Below are positions 11,116-19,709 of a DNA stretch of 28,358 nt, in pieces; position 1 is the first letter of the stretch, and each line of letters starts with the position of its first letter. A program made the position numbers and the translations under genes. Where the stretch lies: the IMG/VR virus record IMGVR_UViG_3300038701_001082, positions 1 to 28,358 of that record, one strand, 5' to 3'. This DNA comes from a virus. The notes under the pieces were generated by a model. The model saw only the letters and a program-made list of their open reading frames with translations, made no database searches and was not told the DNA's origin.

Positions 11116-11801
11116 CAGCTTGGCGCGAAGATTGCCAGCGCGCCCTGTATCCGCCCGCCGTTACTTGTGGACACGGAAAGCTCCGATGCGTCTTGTTGCA
11201 CCCAACCAAGCTGCAAACCGTCGTTGCCGTAATGCAATGCCTCAACTTGCGTTGCGCCTGTAAGCGTGTCGCCCGTTGCACTATCCGAAGACCCAAAGCC
11301 CGCCAATACAAGCGAACCGTCAGACGCAGGCGTTGCTGCAATGGGGCTTCCGTTTGCCGTTGTCACTACAGGCGCGCTTGGTGCGTCTTGAATGGATGCC
11401 GCCACAATACCCATGCGAGCAGGGGTAGCGCCGCCCGATGTTGTCGCTTCAAGAGTATATGGGCCATCACCGGGCAAAGACGCTTCGGGAATTACAAACC
11501 CTGCGTAATCTTCAAACCCGTTAGGGCCTTGCTCAAAGAACACGCGCGTCATTGAAACCGCCGCGCTTGTGCCCTCAATCGTGCAGTCAATGCTGGTTAC
11601 ATCAGCATTAGTGCCCGCGCCCACCATCGCAAAGATATAGCGGCTGCTGCCCGTCGCGGTCAGACCCGCCACAGACACCGTGCTTGTAGCAGAGTCATTG
11701 GAAACGCTATCGACAAATGACGGGTCAGGCGTAGGCGTAGGTGTGGGCGCTGGTGTCCCGCTGCTTGGCTGTGTCAATCCAAGCGAAAGTCCTAGTTTCA
11801 T
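11115..11801 (-). CDS. Tail-associated structural protein with Pro-Thr linker
   Basis: A 228-residue protein. The start MKLGLSLGLTQ is followed by a Pro/Thr linker (PAPTPTPTPDP, residues 17-27) and then a beta-rich domain rich in Ser, Thr, Ala and Gly (VSNDSATSTVSVAGLTATG to the end). I have seen this layout in structural proteins of alphaproteobacterial phages. The domain looks like a jelly-roll or Ig-like adhesion fold. Its gene follows the tailspike with an ATGA overlap, so it may be a tail-tip or receptor-binding accessory. The function is inferred from position. Confidence 0.66.
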   Translation of the reverse strand: MKLGLSLGLTQPSSGTPAPTPTPTPDPSFVDSVSNDSATSTVSVAGLTATGSSRYIFAMVGAGTNADVTSIDCTIEGTSAAVSMTRVFFEQGPNGFEDYAGFVIPEASLPGDGPYTLEATTSGGATPARMGIVAASIQDAPSAPVVTTANGSPIAATPASDGSLVLAGFGSSDSATGDTLTGATQVEALHYGNDGLQLGWVQQDASELSVSTSNGGRIQGALAIFAPS

Positions 11802-13792
11802 GAGCGCACTGCCCCCTTGGCATCAGTTGTGGCGAAAGCGTTGCCGTTCAAATCATACGGAACAATCGGCGCGACCTTGTTGGTCAAAAGCAATCCATCG
11901 GGCGTGAAGTCGCCGCCGATAGCGTCCACATAAAGGTCCGTGCTATCGCCGCCCTCGGTCGTGCCTGTGGTGTCTGCTGGCAGGTTGTCGTCGTAGTGAA
12001 CGTGGTTGTTCGCCACCGTGACCTCCACATCGAGGCCGCCAGTTGCGCGGATCTCTTTCACCGAGTTATTCGCAAACAAGCAGTATTCGTCCGCATCGGT
12101 ATTCACCGCGTCTTGCGGCAATGAGGTGTATTGCGTGGCCATCGTGTTATGGACAAACACCGTATTGCTCGAACAACCGCCCAAAGCCGAGCGTAAGCCC
12201 TCGTCCAACGTGCCAAGATTGTTGTAAAAGGCGTTGCTAAAGATGTAGAAGTCACGCCCGTTGCCCGTTGGCGTTTGGCTCGTGAAGATGTTTTGCGCAT
12301 CAATCAGCGTAAACTTGTTGAACGCCATCACCACGTTTTCGGTGTTGAAATTGTTGGGCTGCTGGTAAATGTCCGAGTGAATATCGAAGTGCGTCGGCAA
12401 GGTCGCAGGGACCGCAATATCTTCTTTTGGATTGCCGTTGGTTGTGCCGGGAGGCGAAAGCGAAGAGCCCCGGCGCGTGTCGTCAATCAGGGTAGCGGAC
12501 CAATCAGTCTGTGTGTTTACCCAATCCACCGCCGAGCCCACGCGATAATCCACATCATCGCGGAAGTCCTGCTCGGCATTGCTAAACGTGTAGCTGGCAA
12601 CGTCAGAGCCATCCACGCGCAACACCAAACGGCGCGGACTGTTGCGAATGGAAACCGTTGGCGTGCCACTGCCCGAATAGGCAATGCTCATTGCATCAAC
12701 GTTGGTGTAATAGAACTCGCTTGAGTGATCGTCCACGAGATTATTGACAAAACACAGTGCCGATTGCGCCAAATCCGACCACGTTTCAGACGATTGACAA
12801 CCGCGCACCAAAAGCGCCTTGTCATATACATCATTCACTTGGCTAACCGAGCAATCGGTAAACCATGCCCCGTTGCGGAAAAGGCTTGGGATGCTGTTGC
12901 GGGGAGCCAAGCGCCACAAGTCCTCGCGGCCTCGGCTTTGCGTAATGGTGATACCATCAAGCCAGTGCTGACCACCCGCTTGCTCGGTGTAGAACTCAAG
13001 CGTCTCGACAAAATCAATCGTGATGTTTGAGCCCTTGAAGTGAAGGCTATCCATTGACGGACGGAAGCGTGTGAAGTCACCATCGAGCGCAGGGGGGTTT
13101 TGCTTGAACGTCACCGCTGCGTCGGCCTCGATCCGCACCCACCCCGCAGGAGAGTGCCCACCGCCGCTGCCAAGGTCGTAATTACCCGCCGTGGTGACGG
13201 TAATACGCGGATGCTGCGCATTGTCGGATTTAAGCGCGCTAAACGCCGCCGCCATTGTGGTGTAATCCGCGCCCGTGCCTACAGTCACATCGTAATCGAA
13301 CTCGTCATTAGAGACGATCACATTGTATGGCCCGATAACCCTGTTTTGCATGGTGCCATCCAGCGGGACCGCCTCTGCATAAAGGTCTGCGATGCCTTCG
13401 GTTGCGCCGTTGCGCTCAAGTGTAATCCACCACCCTAGCTGCTGGTATGTGCTGCCATCAAAGCGGGTGAAGGTCCGAAAGCTTGGGGCGGTCACGTCAA
13501 CCGAATTGCCTTCAAGGTAAAACGTGACCTTCTCAATACCCAGTTCAGCAAGCATGGTCCCATTGTTATTCGCACCCGCAAGAACGCCCACAACCATGCT
13601 GTCTGTCATGGTCTGGTTAGGCGGGGTCAAAAGGCGGCAAACAGGCTTGGCTGTCGTGCGCGTCGGGTCCGATGGGGCCGCAGGGTTCGCAGTGCCAAAG
13701 CCCGTCCCTGCTGTGCCGTTCCATTGCGCTGTTGGGGTAAGAATTGCGTCGGTATTGTTCTGCGCTGCGACTGCAAGCGTAAAACCTCTCAT
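11798..13792 (-). CDS. Tailspike / beta-helix receptor-binding protein
   Basis: A 664-residue protein that reads as a right-handed beta-helix. An N-terminal domain of about 165 residues is followed by VTVGTGADYTTMAAAFSALK, the usual entry to pectate-lyase-like tailspikes, then many short strand repeats with Asn/Asp turns (FVNNLVDDHSSEF, NKFTLIDAQNIF, VTVANNHVHYDD). Such proteins bind, and often degrade, capsule or lipopolysaccharide. No catalytic residues can be assigned by eye. I chose the ATG that overlaps the previous TGA, with GGAGA 7 nt upstream; a longer start eight codons earlier is less likely. It would sit on the short tail. Confidence 0.8.
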   Translation of the reverse strand: MRGFTLAVAAQNNTDAILTPTAQWNGTAGTGFGTANPAAPSDPTRTTAKPVCRLLTPPNQTMTDSMVVGVLAGANNNGTMLAELGIEKVTFYLEGNSVDVTAPSFRTFTRFDGSTYQQLGWWITLERNGATEGIADLYAEAVPLDGTMQNRVIGPYNVIVSNDEFDYDVTVGTGADYTTMAAAFSALKSDNAQHPRITVTTAGNYDLGSGGGHSPAGWVRIEADAAVTFKQNPPALDGDFTRFRPSMDSLHFKGSNITIDFVETLEFYTEQAGGQHWLDGITITQSRGREDLWRLAPRNSIPSLFRNGAWFTDCSVSQVNDVYDKALLVRGCQSSETWSDLAQSALCFVNNLVDDHSSEFYYTNVDAMSIAYSGSGTPTVSIRNSPRRLVLRVDGSDVASYTFSNAEQDFRDDVDYRVGSAVDWVNTQTDWSATLIDDTRRGSSLSPPGTTNGNPKEDIAVPATLPTHFDIHSDIYQQPNNFNTENVVMAFNKFTLIDAQNIFTSQTPTGNGRDFYIFSNAFYNNLGTLDEGLRSALGGCSSNTVFVHNTMATQYTSLPQDAVNTDADEYCLFANNSVKEIRATGGLDVEVTVANNHVHYDDNLPADTTGTTEGGDSTDLYVDAIGGDFTPDGLLLTNKVAPIVPYDLNGNAFATTDAKGAVRS

Positions 13793-14379
13793 GCAAGGTC
13801 TCCCGCCAGAACCCAAACATTCGTATCGACTTTGCGAAGCCCTACAACTGCGTATAGCCCACTGGTCACAACCAAGGAGCCACGCGAATTGAGCGTAACG
13901 CCCGAACCCGCCGCGATTGTAATGGCTCCCGCGCCCGCCTGATGGACTTCAACAAACGAGCCAACCGGAATGGCTGCGTCTGCATTTGGGGGAATCGTAA
14001 GCGATATGGGCGAGGCGTTATTGCACTGCACCACCGAATTTCCATCATCGAGCGTAAGCGTGTAGCTTGTCCCCGTTTGCTCGGACACAGGAACGGGAAA
14101 CGCGATAATATCCGCGAAATTCTCGATTGTGCTTACAAGGTTGCCACTTGGGTCAAGGGTTTGCAGGTCTTGCCCCCTTGCAGGCTCCCAATAAAATTCG
14201 ACAAGCCCCGTTGCCGATGATGTGGCGTAGTTGACCGCGCCGCCCCCAACTGAAAACTGCGTCCCATTGGCATCGGCAAAAATACTGACTGCATCGCCGT
14301 TGCTATCCGCAACTTGCACCCGATAGCCCGCCAGAACATCGCCGCGCTCGTTCGTGACGGTAAAGAAATACTTTTCCAT
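13789..14379 (-). CDS. Tail/fibre structural protein with beta C-terminal domain
   Basis: A 196-residue protein. The N-terminal half (MEKYFFTVTNERGDVLAGY, then VADSNGDAVSIFADANGT) recalls baseplate-attachment or fibre-hinge domains. The C-terminal half (SYTLTLDDGNSVVQCNNAS, IPVGSFVEVHQAGAGAITI, ending VWVLAGDL) is a repeat-like beta module seen in many phage fibre proteins. It directly precedes the tailspike with an ATGA overlap and probably links it to the tail. The precise role is unknown. Confidence 0.72.
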   Translation of the reverse strand: MEKYFFTVTNERGDVLAGYRVQVADSNGDAVSIFADANGTQFSVGGGAVNYATSSATGLVEFYWEPARGQDLQTLDPSGNLVSTIENFADIIAFPVPVSEQTGTSYTLTLDDGNSVVQCNNASPISLTIPPNADAAIPVGSFVEVHQAGAGAITIAAGSGVTLNSRGSLVVTSGLYAVVGLRKVDTNVWVLAGDLA

Positions 14380-14382
14380 GTT

Positions 14383-14841
14383 TTATTCCGCGCCCGTTGA
14401 AAGGTTGTTAAATGTAGCGGTTACGTCCGCCGTGTCGCTTTGCCCCGTGTCGTCCGTGATGGTGACGCGAAATACAGCAGAGCGCCCCGTGTTAGGCCCT
14501 AGCGTTGACCGGAAAGCCGTGGTGGCCATTGCGGGGTTTAAAATGCTGGCAGTATCGCCCGAAACAAAAGCCCACGAATATGTGAACGGCCCACGCCCAC
14601 CGATTGGCGCTGCTGTTGTCTGGTTTGTCGTAATGGTTTGGTCGTTTGAGCCGTTACCCGTGCCCGTTACAGTTGTGGGCGATGCCGAAGCACTCAGATC
14701 GGACACAAATTCCGCCACGGTGCGCAGCGACCCGCCATGTTGGACCTTCACCGTGCGAATAGAGCGATTAATGCCCCCATCGCGCACCGTCATGGCCGTG
14801 ATTGTTCGCAGCGTCCCGCTGTCTCTGATTTTGAACGCCAT
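14383..14841 (-). CDS. Structural protein with Ig/PKD-like domain
   Basis: A 152-residue protein. The first 45 residues contain three similar units (IRDSGTLRTI, VRDGGINRSI, VQHGGSLRTV), a short repeat that probably binds a tail partner. The rest looks like a PKD/Ig-like beta sandwich (GPFTYSWAFVSGDTASILNP, then VFRVTITDDTGQSDTADVTATF). Ig-like modules are common on phage surfaces and give weak adhesion. No catalytic role is expected. The ATG shares its position with the upstream gene's stop. Confidence 0.74.
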   Translation of the reverse strand: MAFKIRDSGTLRTITAMTVRDGGINRSIRTVKVQHGGSLRTVAEFVSDLSASASPTTVTGTGNGSNDQTITTNQTTAAPIGGRGPFTYSWAFVSGDTASILNPAMATTAFRSTLGPNTGRSAVFRVTITDDTGQSDTADVTATFNNLSTGAE

Positions 14842-15176
14842 TAGTATTCCAGCAGAATGTCGCCGTTCGCCATTGTTGGCGTGGCTGCACCCGAAGCCTG
14901 CACAAAAACCTTGCCCGAAGCGTTTGAGGCATTGTTGTGATGAATAACCGCCCCGCGTGTGGCGACGGTGGGCTGTCCGGTAAACGCAGGGGAGGCAATG
15001 TCCGCCTTGTCGGAAAGGTCGATTGCATCCAGCGCGTTGGCAAGTTCTTTCCCGTCCGCCATAAGCTGCCGCAAGCCGTTATTGATCGAGGCAGGGTTGG
15101 TCGTGTTTTCGGCAATACTCAGACCTGCCAGCGTGGTGTTGCTTGCAGGCGTGAGGGAATAGCTAGAAAAGCTCAT
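14841..15176 (-). CDS. Small tail/fibre protein
   Basis: A 111-residue protein beginning MSFSSYSLTPASNTTLAGLSI, with a central helix (NNGLRQLMADGKELANALDA) and ASPAFTGQPTVATRGAVIHH, a motif typical of phage fibre proteins. The ASPAFTG-PT element is a common fibre repeat, supporting a structural role. The chosen ATG has AGGAA about 8 nt upstream; a TTG two codons earlier is possible. Its upstream region is also the promoter of an opposing gene, which leaves an unusual gap of about 270 bp in the late operon. Confidence 0.74.
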   Translation of the reverse strand: MSFSSYSLTPASNTTLAGLSIAENTTNPASINNGLRQLMADGKELANALDAIDLSDKADIASPAFTGQPTVATRGAVIHHNNASNASGKVFVQASGAATPTMANGDILLEY

Positions 15177-15205
15177 TGGCAAATTCCTATGCTTTTTGAT
15201 ATGAT
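15176..15205 (+). promoter_or_regulatory. Near-consensus promoter of the opposing gene
   Basis: TTGGCA (15176-15181), an 18 bp spacer and TATGAT (15200-15205) each match the sigma-70 consensus at five of six positions. The start point would fall at about 15212, which is the GTG of the plus-strand gene. The -35 overlaps the start codon of the minus-strand fibre gene, and the spacer covers that gene's ribosome site. Confidence 0.72.
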
Positions 15206-15211
15206 GGGAAG

Positions 15212-15460
15212 GTGAGCGATGAATTACGTGATCTAGAAGCTGAAATTCAGCGTTCTCGCTTCGAGATGTCCGAAGTCGAAAAGTTTCTAATTCAACGCCA
15301 CGAAGCTAAAATTGCAGAATTGGAAAAACCCAAAAGCAAGCCAAGGCTCTGGCTCACCCTAGCCAAGGAGGCTGGATTGCTAGGGACGTTCTTCCTTGGA
15401 CTTTATCAAATATCGCAAATCTTCGCGTGGTCGTTCGCGCAGGTGTTATTGGCCCTGTAG
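15212..15460 (+). CDS. Counter-oriented moron: coiled-coil protein with C-terminal membrane anchor
   Basis: An 82-residue protein on the opposite strand to the whole late operon. A charged helix or coiled coil (residues 1-38, ELRDLEAEIQRSRFEM) is followed by a basic segment (KPKSKPRLW) and one hydrophobic span (about 55-80, LLGTFFLGLYQISQIFAWSF). This gives a tail-anchored topology with the coil in the cytoplasm. A near-consensus promoter would start RNA at the GTG, so the message is probably leaderless; the only Shine-Dalgarno-like bases abut the start. It overlaps the end of the opposing ejection-protein gene by 15 nt. Possible roles are superinfection exclusion or defence, by analogy with other morons. 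No family is recognised. Confidence 0.75.
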   Translation: MSDELRDLEAEIQRSRFEMSEVEKFLIQRHEAKIAELEKPKSKPRLWLTLAKEAGLLGTFFLGLYQISQIFAWSFAQVLLAL

Positions 15461-17986
15461 AGCGATCTGCCGCGCACCAGAGCCGAACAAGCCAGAACGA
15501 GCGCCCACCGCCCGACCTACGCGCTGTGCGGTAGTGGGGCGCTCAAACAGGACTGTATCAAGCGCCCTTTGTCCGCCACGAGTGCCGAGAAGGGCCAAAG
15601 CACCCGCCAAAGCGCCAAGTGTCGCCGTATTGCTTACATCACCCGTTGCGTAATTCTCGCCAAGGCCAGCCACACCAAGACCCGCAGAGCCAAGCGCCGT
15701 TGCCGCAAGCGCCCTATCCGTTGTCCCGCTGTTTGGCACAGTCGAAGGCAGAACCTCCTGGGCATTGTCTGCCAACTCGGCAAACGGCCTTTGCCCACCA
15801 AACTTGCGTTGGTTTTTAATCCCCGCGCGCTGCAATTGACTTGGCGTAAAAACGAAGTTTTCACCTGATTGGCTGCCGCCCGCAGCGCGGTTTGCAGCGT
15901 CGTCAAGCACGCGTGAAGCGCGATAGGTTTGGTTCGCGTTGTTCAGGGCTTCAACCCCTTCTTCGCCACCAGAACGCCTTACCGCACCTTCCAGCGCGTC
16001 CATAACCATCGTGGATGTGTTGCGCAGCGTGTTTTGCGAATTAGGCATAACACCCGCTGGATTGTTACGCAGGTTGCGAAGTGCGCTCAAAGCGTCCTGA
16101 AATTGCGCGCCAGTGATCTGCCCCGCATTTGCTGGCACTTGCACCGCATCGCGCAACGTATCGCCAAGCTGTCGGCGGTTTTGCTCGCTCATAGTGCGCC
16201 CCGCCTGCCTTACGGGCGCAAGGTCTTTTAGAAACTGGCGATCAAGAGGTGCTGGATTGATACCAATGGCACGGTCGTATTCCGCCCCCACCGCGTCCCC
16301 AAGTTCGTCCAAACCCTGCAAACCCGTGTTAGTAGGTGTGACACCTACAGGCTCACCCGCCTGCCTAAACGCTTCACGGTTGAAGTCTTGGAATGCGTCA
16401 AGTTGCCGCGCCCTTACCTGATCACCAACAATCGGCAGGCTTTGGGCCAGATCTTCCGCCCGCGCCGCGCCGCCACCGAGTGAGCGGCCTACACTGAGGC
16501 GAACGCCAGCATCGCGCAACGCCTGAGCCGGGGCTGTGCGCTGCAATCCGCCAATGCCAGCGCCAAGCACCTTCCCAAGCCCCTGACCCGCCAGTGATCC
16601 GCCTACGCCAAGCCCTACGCCCATGCCAACGCTATCACCGCTGTTGGCGCTGTAAACGCCGCCATAGGTCGCATCCGCAGCAACATTGCGCCCTACTTGT
16701 GCACGGGTGCCACCTTTAAGCAGGTTGGGAGCCAAGCGTGACGCAGCGCGCCCGCCAATGCCGCCGACAATGCCCGTTCCGGTGATTGCACCGCCAATTT
16801 CGCCGCCGAGACTTGAAAGCGGGTAAGCGTCCGAAAGAGCCGCCGCCTCATCGGGCAACATCGCATTGATGCCACCAAGGCTTGCAGCATTGGCAAATCC
16901 GGTAGCAGCAGCGCCAACGGGATTGCTAATAAGGTTGTTTTGCAGGGTTTCCGTGCGGCTTAGTGTGCGCTCGGTTGGCTGAATACCTGTCGGGATGGTT
17001 TTGCCACCAGCTTCAAGATATTCGTTGACCGACGTTGCCCAATTTACGTTGGCATTTGGGTCGCTTTGTTCGCCGTATTTCTGATCGAGTTCAGCGCGGG
17101 CCTGTGCATAGGCTTGCGGGTCAATCCGTCCGCCGTTTTCACCAGCAAGGCGCGCAACCATGCGGTCGTGTTCGCTGGCCATTTCTTCGGAAACAGGGAT
17201 AAATTCGGTCGTAGCACCAAAGCCCGCCGCTTTTTGTTGCGGGTTTGCGCCGCCAGTGGTGCGGACAACATCAAGCGCGCTCGTTTGCTCTTGCTTTGGA
17301 ATTGGCGTGATATTCCCGTATTCGTCAGGAACGCCGCCCAAAATTGCTACTGAACGGGCCTTAGCCTGTTCGCGCAAGTCTTTAAGCCGTTGGATAGCAT
17401 CCTCAATCGTGCCATCCTTGTCCGTTGACGATGGAATATATGGCCCGATATTCAACCGTGCCTCACCTTCACTGTTCAATTGCCCACCAGTGAAGCCAAG
17501 CGCCTGCCCCACAATACCACGCGCTGCGTTAGCCGCCCGATCAAATCGCTCATTTGCCTCAGTGGGGAGATAATCCAGCGCGCCTGCTACGCCGTTTGTG
17601 CTGCCGGGGCCTTCGCGATAAAGCCTCTCAAGGTCTGCAATGATCCCATCAAGAGACAACGCAGACTGATAGCCTGTAATAGCGTTGGCGCGCTCGGTTT
17701 CGCTTTGAGTGCCTGATCTCTGCATTTCCGCACGAATACGGTCTGCCTCTGCACGCGCTTTCTCAGCGTCAGCTTGGGCCTTGGCAATCTCGGCAGGAGC
17801 CGTGGCGCGGTCGATCTCGTTTTGCGTCTGCACGCGCTGCAAGTCCGCTTCCGCCTTGGGAGCTTCATATTGCGCAGCAGGGTCTTGTGGGCCAAGTGGA
17901 GTGCCTTGGTTCTCATACCCGACAACCGTGGCAGTGCCATCGCCATTGTCTTGATAAATCACGCCATCGCGGCTGAAAGTTTGCAT
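15446..17986 (-). CDS. Large internal virion / DNA-ejection protein
   Basis: An 846-residue protein, the largest in the window. Order: a short N-terminal beta part (FSRDGVIYQDNGDGTATVVGY), a long Ala/Glu/Arg helix (about 45-105), a helical middle, a glycine-rich hydrophobic region (about 385-500, with GGEIGGAITGTGIVGGIGG) that may insert into membrane, and an Arg/Ala-rich helical end. Length, low complexity and position after the tail-stabilisation genes fit the ejection proteins that podoviruses carry in the capsid and extrude into the cell envelope. I see no transglycosylase motif. It is the third of three adjacent ejection-type genes. Confidence 0.75.
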   Translation of the reverse strand: MQTFSRDGVIYQDNGDGTATVVGYENQGTPLGPQDPAAQYEAPKAEADLQRVQTQNEIDRATAPAEIAKAQADAEKARAEADRIRAEMQRSGTQSETERANAITGYQSALSLDGIIADLERLYREGPGSTNGVAGALDYLPTEANERFDRAANAARGIVGQALGFTGGQLNSEGEARLNIGPYIPSSTDKDGTIEDAIQRLKDLREQAKARSVAILGGVPDEYGNITPIPKQEQTSALDVVRTTGGANPQQKAAGFGATTEFIPVSEEMASEHDRMVARLAGENGGRIDPQAYAQARAELDQKYGEQSDPNANVNWATSVNEYLEAGGKTIPTGIQPTERTLSRTETLQNNLISNPVGAAATGFANAASLGGINAMLPDEAAALSDAYPLSSLGGEIGGAITGTGIVGGIGGRAASRLAPNLLKGGTRAQVGRNVAADATYGGVYSANSGDSVGMGVGLGVGGSLAGQGLGKVLGAGIGGLQRTAPAQALRDAGVRLSVGRSLGGGAARAEDLAQSLPIVGDQVRARQLDAFQDFNREAFRQAGEPVGVTPTNTGLQGLDELGDAVGAEYDRAIGINPAPLDRQFLKDLAPVRQAGRTMSEQNRRQLGDTLRDAVQVPANAGQITGAQFQDALSALRNLRNNPAGVMPNSQNTLRNTSTMVMDALEGAVRRSGGEEGVEALNNANQTYRASRVLDDAANRAAGGSQSGENFVFTPSQLQRAGIKNQRKFGGQRPFAELADNAQEVLPSTVPNSGTTDRALAATALGSAGLGVAGLGENYATGDVSNTATLGALAGALALLGTRGGQRALDTVLFERPTTAQRVGRAVGARSGLFGSGARQIALQGQ

Positions 17987-17987
17987 A

Positions 17988-18542
17988 TCAGTTACTCACC
18001 CTTACGCCGCTGCTTTGGAGCCATGCCTGCGTCCGTTGTTTGCCCATTTGGTCAACCATGCCTTGATATTGCTGGCGTGTGATCGTTTGACCTTGCGTCG
18101 ATTGACCGGAAGGAGCGCCGCCAATATCAGCCATAGAAACCTTGGAGCCAACGGCAGGGCGGCGAGGAACCGCAACAGGGCCAGCGCCCGTTGAAACCAC
18201 AAACGGGTTATATTGATCGTATGTGGCGCGCTCTTGTGGGGTCGCGCTTTGATACCACTCAAAACTTCCCGGCTTTGGTGGCTGGCCTGCTGCAAGTTTG
18301 GCCTTGTAATCAGCCAGCCCGTATTGCGCCTGCGTGCGCTGTGCCAACAATTCTGCCTGTTGGCGCTGCTGCTGCGCCAAAACTTCGCGCTGGTATTGCA
18401 TTTGTTGCCGCTGCGCTTGCATCGGGCCGTAAATCGCAGCCCCGCCTGAATGACGTGATACGGCATCACCAACATGGCCAAGGACGTTCAACGCCACATC
18501 ACCAAAGCTAGGCTTGCCGCCCTTCTTTCCGAAAAGTGCCAT
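17988..18542 (-). CDS. Internal virion protein, Gln-rich
   Basis: A 184-residue protein opening MALFGKKGGKPSFGDVAL, with a Gln/Ala-rich helix in the first half (MQAQRQQMQYQREVLAQQQ) and Pro/Gly-rich loops in the second. The basic start and the long Gln helix resemble small podoviral ejection proteins. It lies between two other probable ejection proteins and shares TAATG with the stop of the upstream gene. The role is inferred mainly from position and composition. Confidence 0.66.
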   Translation of the reverse strand: MALFGKKGGKPSFGDVALNVLGHVGDAVSRHSGGAAIYGPMQAQRQQMQYQREVLAQQQRQQAELLAQRTQAQYGLADYKAKLAAGQPPKPGSFEWYQSATPQERATYDQYNPFVVSTGAGPVAVPRRPAVGSKVSMADIGGAPSGQSTQGQTITRQQYQGMVDQMGKQRTQAWLQSSGVRVSN

Positions 18543-19333
18543 TAGAAAATCCCCGGATTGTTATTCATCGCAGCCTGCACACTTGGTGTAAGTGCCTCGG
18601 CCTGCGCGCCAGTTATACCAAATCCGCTTGCGAATTGCCCCGCAAGGCCGCCACCGCTGCCAAGGCCGCCCGTAAGCGCGCTTGTAAGACCACCCGTCGC
18701 AGCGCCGAGGATTGACCCAAGAAGTCCGCCAGACTGTTCTGTCTCACTGTTGACCGTTTGGTATTGACCAAGAAGTCCGCCAGTGCCAGCAGAACGTGCC
18801 AGAGCCGCTTGCAGAGGCATCATAGCGCCTTGGCTGCCCGTCCGAAGCGCAGCATCGAGCGGGATAAGTTCAGCCGCCGAAAGCCCCGGAGCCATACCCG
18901 CAGCGCGCTCTTGACGCGCTTGCTGATTGTTGAAGTCGCTATAGCGCAACCCAAGTTCGTTCTGCGCCAAGGCATCGGCAATAATGTCCACATAAGACGA
19001 GCCGCCCGTAAGCCCCCGCGTTCCAAGCTGTGCCTGTAAGTCATTGCGCACGCTGTTATTGGTCTGTGCGACCAAATCATCCAAGTAGGGGTTAGACGCA
19101 GGGTCACTGGCAAGCGCGTCGGTCACGTAGCCTTGTGCGGCTTGAATAAGCGGGTCACCTTCACGAAACCGCCTGAAAAGCTCGTCACTTGCCTGTGTGG
19201 CGTTGTCTTGGAATTGGTCGAACAAACCTGTTGAGGCATTATACGCTGCATCAACGTCGCGGCCTGCACGCTCGATCTGAGCGCCATATACAGGACGGTT
19301 GACCTGCTCGGTCTTAGTTTTCTTTTTGCCCAT
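18542..19333 (-). CDS. Internal virion / ejection protein
   Basis: A 263-residue protein: a very basic start (MGKKKTKTEQVNRPVYG), a helical body with FDQFQDNATQASDELFRRF and NNSVRNDLQAQLGTRGL, then a glycine/alanine-rich tail (LLGSILGAATGGLTSALTGG) that could be membrane-active. This layout, with the GTRGLTGGS motif after a helical domain, is common in ejection proteins of podoviruses. It overlaps the previous gene by 20 nt and abuts the next by TAATG. The role is inferred. Confidence 0.7.
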   Translation of the reverse strand: MGKKKTKTEQVNRPVYGAQIERAGRDVDAAYNASTGLFDQFQDNATQASDELFRRFREGDPLIQAAQGYVTDALASDPASNPYLDDLVAQTNNSVRNDLQAQLGTRGLTGGSSYVDIIADALAQNELGLRYSDFNNQQARQERAAGMAPGLSAAELIPLDAALRTGSQGAMMPLQAALARSAGTGGLLGQYQTVNSETEQSGGLLGSILGAATGGLTSALTGGLGSGGGLAGQFASGFGITGAQAEALTPSVQAAMNNNPGIF

Positions 19334-19709
19334 GTGGCGGAACCTTTAAGTAAAGCACGTCGTCGCGACGTTCCCAATGTGGCAATAAGCGATGCCACCC
19401 TTTGCGACCCTCAATCCTGAGCGTCATTCCAGCGTGTGCGGGATGGGCCAACATACAGGCTTCCCAAGGTTTTACGCATTCCCCGGCGCGCTTTCCGCCC
19501 GCCAGCAAAACTTCAATTTCATTGTCTGCATTGGCAAGCGTCAGGACAAACCCTACGCCGCCAATTGACCACACCTGAGCAACCCCATCGCGTAGCCATT
19601 TGCCAATTTGCGCCCAATCGTGCCCGTCTCGTTTTGCGGCGCGATCCAATGCGCGAAAAGACCGCTCCTCAAGGGCGATAGGCTTACACCGTAATGGCTG
19701 CAATTTCAT
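19314..19709 (-). CDS. GNAT-fold-like virion protein
   Basis: A 131-residue protein. A helical start (ALDRAAKRDGHDWAQIGKWLRDG) leads into QVWSIGGVGFVLTLA, EIEVLLAGGKRAG and LRIEGRKGWHRLLPHW. The order LLAGG, then IEGRKGW, then a final strand matches small phage proteins related to a GNAT-like fold near the ejection genes, comparable to the place of T7 gp13. The acetyl-CoA-binding residues are not obvious, so catalysis is doubtful. It overlaps the preceding gene by 26 nt, starting within its last codons. Confidence 0.68.
   Translation of the reverse strand: MKLQPLRCKPIALEERSFRALDRAAKRDGHDWAQIGKWLRDGVAQVWSIGGVGFVLTLANADNEIEVLLAGGKRAGECVKPWEACMLAHPAHAGMTLRIEGRKGWHRLLPHWERRDDVLYLKVPPHGQKEN

Noticed and set aside
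11728-11760. Short tandem repeats encoding the Pro-Thr linker
   Set aside because: Considered as a phase-variable repeat, but the unit is six bases and imperfect, so slippage would keep the frame; it is an ordinary linker.
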